From Microbacterium halophytorum (lineage in GTDB: Bacteria; Actinomycetota; Actinomycetes; Actinomycetales; Microbacteriaceae), in the NCBI RefSeq assembly GCF_002970975.1, contig NZ_PNFA01000008.1, positions 62,001-126,000 of the forward strand: a DNA stretch of 64,000 nt. The letters run 5' to 3'. Positions 1-7,446 of the stretch are shown here, in pieces. The translations under genes and the position numbers were made by a program. Position 1 is the stretch's first letter. Every line of letters starts with the position of its first letter. The notes beneath the pieces are model-generated. The model was not told where the DNA came from, ran no database searches, and was given only the letters and a program-made list of their open reading frames with translations.

Positions 1-164
1 CGAAGGGGATCACGATCCTGCCGGGCACCCTGATCTCGACCGGCAGCCCCGGCGGATCCGGTTTCTCCCGCAACCCGCAGATCCTGCTCGGTGACGGGAC
101 GACGGTCACGGTCGCGGTCGACGGCATCGGTGAGCTCACCACGCACTGCCGCGTGACGGACTGA
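1..164 (+). CDS. C-terminal end of a fumarylacetoacetate hydrolase (FAH) family protein, partial
   Basis: Only the last 53 codons are in the window; the gene begins upstream and stops with TGA at 162-164. The readable tail (ILPGTLISTGSPGG, then LGDGTTVTVAVDGIGEL) resembles the end of FAH-family enzymes (2-keto-4-pentenoate hydratase or fumarylpyruvate hydrolase types), where a GTP/GSP-type turn is followed by a strand pair ending in VxVxxIGxL. Family members cleave or hydrate beta-diketo acids in aromatic or amino-acid catabolism using a divalent metal. The metal-binding acidic residues lie outside the window, so the substrate cannot be assigned. It converges on the aspartase gene, with a long hairpin between them. 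Confidence 0.65.
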   Translation, partial: KGITILPGTLISTGSPGGSGFSRNPQILLGDGTTVTVAVDGIGELTTHCRVTD

Positions 165-175
165 CGCCGCCTATC

Positions 176-235
176 TCTTCATTTCTGGCACATCTCCGGT
201 GCTGACTGCATCCGGAGATGTGCCAGAAATGAAGA
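176..235. terminator. 24-bp perfect inverted repeat between convergent genes
   Basis: Arms 176-199 and 212-235 are exactly complementary (arm core TTTCTGGCACATCTCCGG) around a 12-nt loop. It lies between the 3' ends of the FAH-family gene and aspA, so a bidirectional transcription terminator is the simplest reading. There is no T-tract, and the arms are longer and less GC-rich than the other hairpins in the window. Confidence 0.6.
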
Positions 236-247
236 CTTCGGGGCGGG

Positions 248-1690
248 TCAGGGAAGATCGGGCTGGGTGACGATCGGCATCGTCGTCGTGATCGGCTCGA
301 TGCCGCTGAGGCGCTCGGGGCGCAGCTGCTTCGCGACGGCCTCCGGTGTCATCAGGCCCGCCTCCACGACGAGCTCCTCGATGCCGCGGCCCGTCAGGAG
401 CGCCGTCTTCGCGAGCGCTGCCGCGTCGGCGTAGCCGATGAACGGCGTCAGCGCCGTGATCACGCCGACGGACGCGCCGACCATCGCGCCGAGGCGGTCG
501 CGGTTCGCCGTGATGCCGTCGATGCAGTTGACGCGGAGCGTGTGGTAGCCGCGGCGCATCCAGGTGATCGACTGCAGGATCGAGTGCGCGATCACCGGCT
601 CGAACGCGTTCAGCTGCAGTTGGCCGGCCTCCGCCGCCATCGTCACCGTGAGGTCGGCGCCGACGACCGAGTACGCGATCTGGTTCACGACCTCGGGAAT
701 CACGGGGTTCACCTTGCCCGGCATGATGGAGGACCCCGCCTGCTTCGCCGGCAGGTTGATCTCGCCGAAGCCCGCCTGCGGGCCCGAGGAGAGCAGCCGC
801 AGGTCGTTGCAGATCTTCGACACCTTCACGGCGTTGCGCTTCAGCGACGCCGAGAAGGAGATGAACGAACCCATGTCGCTCGTCGCCTCGACGAGGTCGC
901 CCGCCGTGCGCAGCGGGAGGCCCGTGATCTCCGAGAGGTGCATGCGCACTCGCTCGGCGTAGCCCGGCTTGGCCGTCACGCCCGTGCCGATCGCCGTCGC
1001 GCCCATGCTGATCTCGGTCAGGAGCACCGCGTTCTCCCGCAGCCGCGAGATGTCCTCGCCGACCGTCGTGGCGAAGCCGTGGAACTCCTGCCCGAGCGTC
1101 ATCGGCACGGCGTCCTGCAGCTGGGTGCGCCCTACCTTGAGCACGTCGGCGAACTCCTCGGCTTTCCGCATGAACGATTCTCGGAGCAGTTCGAGCTCGT
1201 CGAGGAGCGACACGTGGATGAGCGAGAGCCCGACCTTGATGGCCGTCGGGTACACATCATTGGTCGACTGGCTGCGGTTGGTGTGGTCGATCGGGTGCAG
1301 GAACGCGTAGTCGCCCTTCTCGCGGCCGGCGAGCTCGAGGGCGATGTTGGTGATGACCTCGTTGGCGTTCATGTTCGTCGAGGTGCCCGCCCCGCCCTGG
1401 ATGACCCCGACGCAGAACTGGTCGTGGAACTCGCCGTCGATGACGCGCTGCGCGGCGCGATCGATGAGGTCGGCCCTCTCGGCGTCGATCGCGCCGATGT
1501 CGCGATTCGCGCGGGCTGCCGCCTGCTTCACCATCGCGAGCCCCGTCACGAGCTCGGTGTAGACGGAGATCGGGCGCTTCGTGATGTCGAAGTTCTCGAT
1601 CGCCCGCGCCGTGTGCACGCCCCAGTAGGCGTCGGCGGGGATCTCGAGGGGCCCGAGGGAGTCGGTTTCGGTACGCGTCTGTGCGGTCAC
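248..1690 (-). CDS. aspA: Aspartate ammonia-lyase (aspartase)
   Basis: Converts L-aspartate to fumarate and ammonia, linking amino-acid catabolism to the TCA cycle; cytoplasmic homotetramer. The 480-residue protein has the aspartase/fumarase superfamily architecture: GAGTSTNMNANEV and the SQSTND block in the N-terminal half, and the signature GSSIMPGKVNP starting at residue 319, whose flexible loop carries the catalytic serine. The sequence around the GGAGTS and HTNRSQSTND blocks reads more like AspA than FumC, but the superfamily is close-knit, so class II fumarase is the main alternative. Start: GTG at 1690, chosen because a TAGGGT hexamer lies exactly 6 nt upstream, which suggests a leaderless mRNA. 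Confidence 0.85.
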   Translation of the reverse strand: MTAQTRTETDSLGPLEIPADAYWGVHTARAIENFDITKRPISVYTELVTGLAMVKQAAARANRDIGAIDAERADLIDRAAQRVIDGEFHDQFCVGVIQGGAGTSTNMNANEVITNIALELAGREKGDYAFLHPIDHTNRSQSTNDVYPTAIKVGLSLIHVSLLDELELLRESFMRKAEEFADVLKVGRTQLQDAVPMTLGQEFHGFATTVGEDISRLRENAVLLTEISMGATAIGTGVTAKPGYAERVRMHLSEITGLPLRTAGDLVEATSDMGSFISFSASLKRNAVKVSKICNDLRLLSSGPQAGFGEINLPAKQAGSSIMPGKVNPVIPEVVNQIAYSVVGADLTVTMAAEAGQLQLNAFEPVIAHSILQSITWMRRGYHTLRVNCIDGITANRDRLGAMVGASVGVITALTPFIGYADAAALAKTALLTGRGIEELVVEAGLMTPEAVAKQLRPERLSGIEPITTTMPIVTQPDLP

Positions 1691-1696
1691 ACGACG

Positions 1697-1702
1697 ACCC
1701 TA
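1697..1702 (-). promoter_or_regulatory. Putative -10 of leaderless aspA promoter
   Basis: TAGGGT on the minus strand, 6 nt before the GTG start of aspA. No Shine-Dalgarno sequence is visible in between. Confidence 0.5.
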
Positions 1703-1784
1703 CGCCCGGAATCCTGCACGCACGCGGGGCGCTCCGTTCGGCCGGGAGGACGCTCCCTCCCCCGCGCGGGAATCGGCGCGGTCC

Positions 1785-2684
1785 TCAGCGCCGCGGGGCC
1801 TTGCGCGAGAACGCCTCGAGCCGCTCATCCGGGGTCATCGCCGCCAGCCGTGCATAGAAGTCGAGGTCGAAGGCGGCCGTCGGCTCGGCCCCGTGCACCG
1901 GAACCGTCGTGTGCGTGATCGTGTCGTCGTAGACGTGCACGAGCGAGAACGACTGGCCGGCGTCCATGCCGTTGACGCGCTGCGGCTCGCGCGCGACGTC
2001 CATCGTGTAGCAGGTCGCCGCCGCGACGCTCACCGGCACGCCCGCGAACGTGCCGTGCATGGCATAGTGCAGGTGGCCGGCGAGGATCGCCCGCACGTCC
2101 GTCCCCCGGATGACGTCGGCGAGGCGGTCCTGCCCCCGCAGCTCCAGAACGTCGAAGAGCGGCACGTGGCTGGGCAGCGGCGGGTGGTGCAGCGCGAGGA
2201 TCGTGCCGAGCGGTGCGGGCTCGGCGAGCTTGCCGCGCAGCCAGTCGAGCTGGGCGTCGTCGATCTCGCCGTGGTGCCATCCGGGCACGGTCGAATCGAG
2301 CGCGATGAGCCGGAGACCCGCGAGATCCCACGCGTGGAAGATCGCCTTCTGGCTCGGCTCCTCGTCGAGCAGGTCGCGACGCATCTCCGACCGCTCGTCG
2401 TGGTTGCCGGCGACCCAGGCGATCGGTGCCCCGAGCCGCTCGGCGACGGGTTCGACGATGCGGCGCAGGCGCAGGTACGCATCGGGCTCGCCGAGGTCGG
2501 TCAAGTCGCCCGTGAACACGAGCGCGTCGGCGCCCTCCCCCGCCTGCTCGACGCGGTCGAGCGTGCGGCGCAGATTGTCCTCGACGGCGAAGCGGTCGTA
2601 GAGCCTGGCGCCTCCCGCGAGCAGGTGCGTGTCGCTGATGTGGACGAGGGTGCGGTGCGCGGGCGGGTGGCTTCCGAACTGCAT
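1785..2684 (-). CDS. Metallophosphoesterase (3',5'-cyclic-nucleotide phosphodiesterase-like)
   Basis: A 299-residue calcineurin-like phosphoesterase. All metal-ligand blocks of the family are visible in order: DTH (Asp18, His20), GDLTD (Asp60), GNHD (93-96), the HH pair in LALHHPPLPSH, and GHLH near residue 205. Family members of this size and motif pattern (CpdA/Rv0805 type) hydrolyse cyclic nucleotides or other phosphodiesters with a binuclear Fe/Mn centre; the physiological substrate here is an inference. No signal peptide or membrane segment. ATG start at 2684 is preceded by TAGGAT 6 nt upstream. It diverges from the oligopeptidase gene. Confidence 0.8.
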   Translation of the reverse strand: MQFGSHPPAHRTLVHISDTHLLAGGARLYDRFAVEDNLRRTLDRVEQAGEGADALVFTGDLTDLGEPDAYLRLRRIVEPVAERLGAPIAWVAGNHDERSEMRRDLLDEEPSQKAIFHAWDLAGLRLIALDSTVPGWHHGEIDDAQLDWLRGKLAEPAPLGTILALHHPPLPSHVPLFDVLELRGQDRLADVIRGTDVRAILAGHLHYAMHGTFAGVPVSVAAATCYTMDVAREPQRVNGMDAGQSFSLVHVYDDTITHTTVPVHGAEPTAAFDLDFYARLAAMTPDERLEAFSRKAPRR

Positions 2685-2690
2685 GGCTCG

Positions 2691-2721
2691 ATCCTATGGC
2701 CGCCGTTGATCCGGGTAGCGT
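2691..2721. promoter_or_regulatory. Back-to-back leaderless promoters
   Basis: TAGGAT (minus strand, 2691-2696) lies 6 nt before the metallophosphoesterase ATG. TAGCGT (plus strand, 2716-2721) lies 6 nt before the oligopeptidase ATG. Both divergent genes therefore appear to be transcribed from their start codons. Confidence 0.5.
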
Positions 2722-2727
2722 GGACGG

Positions 2728-4830
2728 ATGACATCCGCACCCGCCGCCGACCGCAGGCCGACGACCCGCACGCACCACGGCGACAGCTTCGATGACCCGT
2801 ACGACTGGCTGCGCGCCAAGGACGACCCGGAGGTCGTCGCTCACCTCGAGGCCGAGAACGCTCACGCTGACGCGGCCCTCGCCCACCTGGAGCCGCTGCG
2901 CGAGCGCGTGTTCGGCGAGATCAAGGGGCGTGTGAAGGAGAGCGACCTGTCGGTGCCGAGCCGCCGCGGCGACTGGTGGTACTACGGCCGCACCGTGAAG
3001 GGCCAGCAGTACGGCATCCAGTGCCGCGCCCCGATCGCCGATGCCGACGATTGGACGCCGCCCGTGCTCGACGCCGACGTGGCGGTGCCCGGCGAGCAGG
3101 TGCTGCTCGACGCGAACGCCGAGGCCGAGGGCAAGGACTTCTTCTCGCTCGGCTCGTTCGATATCTCCGTCGACGGCACCCGGATGCTCTGGGCCGTCGA
3201 CGAGGCAGGCGACGAGCGGTACACCATCCGAATCAAGGATCTCGTGACGGGCGAGCTCTTCCCCGACGAGATCGCCGAGACCTTCGGTGGCGCGCAGTTC
3301 CTGCCCGACGGCGAGCGCATCGTGTACTCGACGGTCGACGACGCGTGGCGCCCTCACCGCATCTGGCTGCACCGTGTCGGCGAGCCGGGCCCGGAGAACG
3401 ACGTCGAGCTCTACCGCGACGACGACGAGAGCTTCTGGGTCGGCGCGAGCGTGACCCGCAGCGATCGCTTCCTGCTGCTCGAGTCGGGCTCGAGCGTGAC
3501 GAGCGAGGTCTCGGTCGTCGATGCGGCCGACCCGCAGGCGGTCCCGACGCTCGTCTGGCCGCGCCGGGAGGGCGTCGAGTACGGCGCCGACCACGCGGTC
3601 GTCGACGGCGAGGACTGGCTGTACATCCTGCACAACGACGGCGCGCTCGACTTCGAGCTCGTGCGCGCACCACTCGGCGACCCGGGTGCGACCGAGATCG
3701 TGCTCGAGCACACGCCGGGCCGGCGCCTGCTCGACATCGACTGCTTCCGCGACTTCGCCGTCGTGGAGTACCGCTCGGGCGGCCTCCCCCGCGTCGGGAT
3801 CCTCGACTACGCGACCGGCGTCCTCGAAGAGGTCGCGTTCCCCGACCCCCTGTACGCCGCGGGCGTCTCCGGCAACGCCGAGTGGGCGCCGCCCGTCATC
3901 CGGATGGGCTACGGCTCGTTCACGACGCCAGGCTCGGTGTACGAGTACGAGCTCGCGACCGGCGAGCTGCTGCTGCGCAAGCGCGCCGAGGTGCAGGGCG
4001 GCTACGACGCAGACGGGTACGGCCAGCGGCGCGTCTGGGTGCCGGCGGAGGACGGCACCGAGATCCCCGTCTCACTCGTCTGGAAGCGCTCGTTCGGCGA
4101 GCCGGGCGAGAGCCCGCGCCCCGTGCACCTGTACGGCTACGGATCGTACGAGCACTCGATCGACCCCGGCTTCTCGGTCGCGCGCCTGAGCGAGCTCGAC
4201 CGCGGCATCGTCTTCGCCGTCGCGCACGTGCGGGGCGGCGGCGAGATGGGGCGCGCGTGGTACGAGAGCGGCAAGAAGCTCGCCAAGCGCAACACCTTCA
4301 CCGACTTCGTCGACGTCGCGCGATTCCTGGCCGCCGAGGGCTACACGACCCCGGATCGCCTGGTCGCCGAGGGCGGCTCGGCGGGCGGCCTGCTGATGGG
4401 CGCCGTCGCGAACCTCGCGCCGGATGCGTTCGCCGGCATCCTCGCCGATGTGCCGTTCGTCGATGCGCTGACGTCGATCCTCGACCCCTCGCTGCCGCTG
4501 ACGGTCATCGAATGGGACGAGTGGGGCAACCCGCTGCACGACCCCGAGGTGTACGAGTACATGAAGTCGTACACCCCCTACGAGAACGTGCGCGAGGGCG
4601 CCGACTACCCCCGCGTCCTCGCGATGACGAGCCTCAACGACACCCGGGTGCTCTACGTGGAGCCCGCCAAGTGGGTGCAGCGCCTCCGCGAGGTCGGCGC
4701 CGACGTGCTGATGAAGTGCGAGATGGCCGCCGGCCACGGCGGCGTCTCCGGCCGTTACAACGCCTGGCGCGAGCGCGCGTACCAATTGGCCTGGATCTTC
4801 GAGGTGCTGGGGGTCGCGGACGAGGACTGA
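2728..4830 (+). CDS. S9A prolyl oligopeptidase family protein (oligopeptidase B / protease II type)
   Basis: A 700-residue cytoplasmic serine peptidase with an N-terminal seven-bladed propeller (about residues 70-400) that restricts access to a C-terminal alpha/beta-hydrolase domain. The catalytic triad can be read directly: Ser551 in GGSAGG, Asp638 in SLNDTRV and His670 in AAGHGG. The overall length and the HVRGGGEMGRAWYESGK block before the nucleophile match oligopeptidase B, which cuts short peptides after basic residues. No signal peptide, so it probably acts in intracellular peptide turnover. It faces the GH43 gene convergently across a strong hairpin. Confidence 0.85.
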   Translation: MTSAPAADRRPTTRTHHGDSFDDPYDWLRAKDDPEVVAHLEAENAHADAALAHLEPLRERVFGEIKGRVKESDLSVPSRRGDWWYYGRTVKGQQYGIQCRAPIADADDWTPPVLDADVAVPGEQVLLDANAEAEGKDFFSLGSFDISVDGTRMLWAVDEAGDERYTIRIKDLVTGELFPDEIAETFGGAQFLPDGERIVYSTVDDAWRPHRIWLHRVGEPGPENDVELYRDDDESFWVGASVTRSDRFLLLESGSSVTSEVSVVDAADPQAVPTLVWPRREGVEYGADHAVVDGEDWLYILHNDGALDFELVRAPLGDPGATEIVLEHTPGRRLLDIDCFRDFAVVEYRSGGLPRVGILDYATGVLEEVAFPDPLYAAGVSGNAEWAPPVIRMGYGSFTTPGSVYEYELATGELLLRKRAEVQGGYDADGYGQRRVWVPAEDGTEIPVSLVWKRSFGEPGESPRPVHLYGYGSYEHSIDPGFSVARLSELDRGIVFAVAHVRGGGEMGRAWYESGKKLAKRNTFTDFVDVARFLAAEGYTTPDRLVAEGGSAGGLLMGAVANLAPDAFAGILADVPFVDALTSILDPSLPLTVIEWDEWGNPLHDPEVYEYMKSYTPYENVREGADYPRVLAMTSLNDTRVLYVEPAKWVQRLREVGADVLMKCEMAAGHGGVSGRYNAWRERAYQLAWIFEVLGVADED

Positions 4831-4856
4831 CCGCCACCGGCGACCGCGTCCACGCG

Positions 4857-4896
4857 ACGTCGGTCCGCCAGGGCGCCTCCCCTGGCGGACCGACGT
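4857..4896. terminator. Bidirectional terminator hairpin
   Basis: Perfect 17-bp arms (4857-4873 and 4880-4896; arm ACGTCGGTCCGCCAGGG) with a 6-nt loop, sitting between the convergent oligopeptidase and GH43 genes. No T-tract. Confidence 0.7.
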
Positions 4897-4901
4897 GCGG
4901 A

Positions 4902-7340
4902 TCAGCCGCAGCTTCTGGCGTCGTATGCGGCGCTCGCCGCCCCCGTCAGCGACTCGCCGTCGACGGTCGCCGACGCGTTCGCAGCGACGTCCCCCGCTGA
5001 TACGGAGTCAGCCCGCGTGCTGAACGCCTGCGCGACCGTCGCGCCGGGCTCGACGGACGCGAACGCCTCGGTGCCGAACTCGGATTCCACGGTGATCGAC
5101 GCCGCGATATCGGCGTCGTTGGTGGCGCTGACGACGACGACCGTCTTGCCCACGACGCAGCGGGTCGACGCTGCTACCGACACATCGAGCGCAGGCTCCG
5201 CACCATCGGAAGCGCGGAACTCGAGGGTGTCGATCTCGAACAGGTCGCCTTCTGCACCGGCGTACGTGAAGTACACGTCGTGCGTGCCGACCGCACCGTC
5301 GAGCTGTGCGGTCGCCTCGCTCCACTCCCCCGCGGCGCCGTCGACGTTGATCGTTCCGGCTACGCGTCCGTCCGGCGCATCGAGGCGCACCTCGATCGTG
5401 CCGCCGGGCTGCTCAGGCTTCACTCCGGCTGTCACCGATGCCGCGCCGTCTTCGCCGAAGTCGACGGACGACAGGCCCGTCCAGTCGCCGTCGTCGATGT
5501 CCGTGACGACGAGGTTCGGCGCGGACTCGCCGAACTCGGCGGAGCCGCCCTCGACCTTCGTCGTGGCGATCCCCTTCGTCCAGCCGAGCGTCTCCGCCTC
5601 GAACACGCGATACGGGTCGAAGTCGCGCACCTGCTCGACGCCCGCGTAGTCGCCGACGACCTGCTGCACTGTGCCGTCCTCGTTGAAGCTGAGCTCCTGG
5701 AGGTGCGGGCTGCGATACCCCTGCGTGCTGTCGCCGTTGATCGCCTTGTTCAGCGTCGGCGCGTGGTACGAGAAGTAGTACTTGCCCTCGTACTCGAAGC
5801 CGGACTGGTGGTTGTTCCCGCCCGTTCCTGCCCCGAAGAACTGCGACTGGTTGGGGAACATCACGCCGGCGTACGTCTCCTTCGGCCACGACATCGGGTC
5901 GTCCGACATCAGGTAGCCGATCTCGCCGCCGCCCGGATAACCGGGATACGTCTCCTGAGCGCCGCCGAAGTCGCCGCCGCCGAAGTGCGACGAGTACGAC
6001 AGGTAGTAGATGTCGCCGCGCTTGAACACCTGGGGTGCCTCGAACGAGACCGGTGTATCGACGACGACGGCCGATCCCTCGGTGGAGACCATGTCGTCGC
6101 CGAGCTTGATCGCCCTGATGTTCTTCGGGTTGTTGAAGCGCTCCTCGTCCGGCATGTCGGTCGAGGCGGGACCGCCGCCGAAGTACAGGTACGCCTCGCC
6201 GTCGTCGTCGACGAACGGCGCGGGGTCGAACTTCCACGCGACGTCCTCCGCGCCAGGCGTGCGCCCGTCGATGAGCGTGTCGGTGCGCTCGCTCGTCCAC
6301 GGGCCGACCGGCGAATCCCCGGTGATCACGTTGGACGAACCGCCACCGTTGGCGTAGTAGAGGTAGTACTTCTCCTCGCCGTCGACGACCTGCTTGGCCA
6401 TGCCAGGCGCCCAGGAGTTGTTCGTGAACGGTGCGATGCCGTCGGGGCCGGCGACGGGGACCTCGCCGTGGTCGGTCCAGTTCACCAAGTCGGTCGACGA
6501 GATCACGGTGATCTCGTTGATCTCGCCGTAATTGATCTGAGGCGAGACGCCGGTCTCCGGATCCGGCGCGTAGCCCTGCGTGTCGTTCGTCATGTACATG
6601 TACACGCGCCCGTCGTCGACGAACCCGAACCCATCAGCACCGAACTTGTGCCCGAGCAGCGGATTGTGGTCGCCGGGCTCCTTGCCCGCGATCTCGATCG
6701 TCTTCGACGCCGGCGCCGGCGGGGGCGGAGGCGCCGCGCCCGTGACGGACACGTCGTCGATCACGAAGTCCATCAGGTGCTCGTCCGGTGCATCGCCCGG
6801 CGAAGCCGTCCACGGGGTCTCGAAGAACAGCCGCGCCGTCGACACCGCCTGATCAGCCGGGATCGTGAACGTCCCGTCGAACACCGCCCACTCCCCTCTC
6901 GTCGCGGTGACGCTGACGAGGTTCTCGTACTCCGCGCCGCCGTAGTGCATCGTCGCGAAGAACTGCTTGGCGTCCGGCGCCTCGGCCGCGTCGTATTTGA
7001 TGCGCGCCTGGAGCTCGTAGGTCTCGCCCGCCGCGACCTTGCCGCTGAGATCCTGAATCGGCCCCGAACCCGTCGTCGCGCGCTCGGTCACGAGCGCAGC
7101 GGCGTCGCCGGTGAAGGCGTCGCTCGTGCTCGAGAGCACGGCGGAGTCGGTCGCGTTGCCGTCGTTGACGATCCATCCGGATGTGCCGTCCTCGAAGCCG
7201 CCGTTGACGATCAGTTCTTCGTCTGCGGCGTAGGACGCTGCGGTTGCGGTGAGCGATGCGGCGGCGAGCGCGGCGGCCGCCAGGGCGGCGACGGCCCATC
7301 TCGGCGCGCGCCTGCGTCTGTCGTGCTGTCGTGGAACCAC
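4902..7340 (-). CDS. Secreted GH43 arabinoxylan-active enzyme with CBM modules
   Basis: An exported multidomain hemicellulase of 812 residues. Order: signal peptide (residues 1 to about 38, ending ASYA); a CBM4/9-type jelly roll opening with ELIVNGGFEDG; a GH43 five-bladed propeller with candidate catalytic acids in GADGFGF, the DPAPFVDDDG block and FEAPQVF; a CBM6-like domain starting FEAETLGW; and a C-terminal domain of about 95 residues with conserved Cys in TRCV and RSC. The GH43 part resembles arabinoxylan arabinofuranohydrolases and xylosidases (XynD-like); exact specificity is inferred. Start GTG at 7340 follows AAGGAGG at good spacing; the longer upstream reading frame has no such support and would bury the signal peptide. 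It is second in a two-gene unit behind the other GH43 gene. Confidence 0.8.
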   Translation of the reverse strand: MVPRQHDRRRRAPRWAVAALAAAALAAASLTATAASYAADEELIVNGGFEDGTSGWIVNDGNATDSAVLSSTSDAFTGDAAALVTERATTGSGPIQDLSGKVAAGETYELQARIKYDAAEAPDAKQFFATMHYGGAEYENLVSVTATRGEWAVFDGTFTIPADQAVSTARLFFETPWTASPGDAPDEHLMDFVIDDVSVTGAAPPPPPAPASKTIEIAGKEPGDHNPLLGHKFGADGFGFVDDGRVYMYMTNDTQGYAPDPETGVSPQINYGEINEITVISSTDLVNWTDHGEVPVAGPDGIAPFTNNSWAPGMAKQVVDGEEKYYLYYANGGGSSNVITGDSPVGPWTSERTDTLIDGRTPGAEDVAWKFDPAPFVDDDGEAYLYFGGGPASTDMPDEERFNNPKNIRAIKLGDDMVSTEGSAVVVDTPVSFEAPQVFKRGDIYYLSYSSHFGGGDFGGAQETYPGYPGGGEIGYLMSDDPMSWPKETYAGVMFPNQSQFFGAGTGGNNHQSGFEYEGKYYFSYHAPTLNKAINGDSTQGYRSPHLQELSFNEDGTVQQVVGDYAGVEQVRDFDPYRVFEAETLGWTKGIATTKVEGGSAEFGESAPNLVVTDIDDGDWTGLSSVDFGEDGAASVTAGVKPEQPGGTIEVRLDAPDGRVAGTINVDGAAGEWSEATAQLDGAVGTHDVYFTYAGAEGDLFEIDTLEFRASDGAEPALDVSVAASTRCVVGKTVVVVSATNDADIAASITVESEFGTEAFASVEPGATVAQAFSTRADSVSAGDVAANASATVDGESLTGAASAAYDARSCG

Positions 7341-7381
7341 GAATCCTCCTTGATCGATGTGTCGCGGTGTGCGATGCCCCG

Positions 7382-7445
7382 CCCGACGGTCGTCGGGCCG
7401 AGGCGCTGAGCGGGCGGGCTCACCCCACGCGGCCCGCCCGCTCAG
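7382..7445 (-). terminator. Intercistronic hairpins between the two GH43 genes
   Basis: Perfect 13-bp arms at 7406-7418 and 7433-7445 (arm CTGAGCGGGCGGG) sit directly after the stop codon of the upstream GH43 gene. A second small palindrome (7382-7397, CCCGACG/CGTCGGG) follows before the next ribosome-binding site. This could be a terminator, an attenuator, or an mRNA-stabilising element that sets the ratio of the two enzymes. Confidence 0.5.
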
Positions 7446-7446
7446 G

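Noticed and set aside
5280..7409. 709-codon frame antisense to the first GH43 gene
   Set aside because: Composition-driven shadow; no recognisable domain, and the opposite strand encodes a clear multidomain enzyme.
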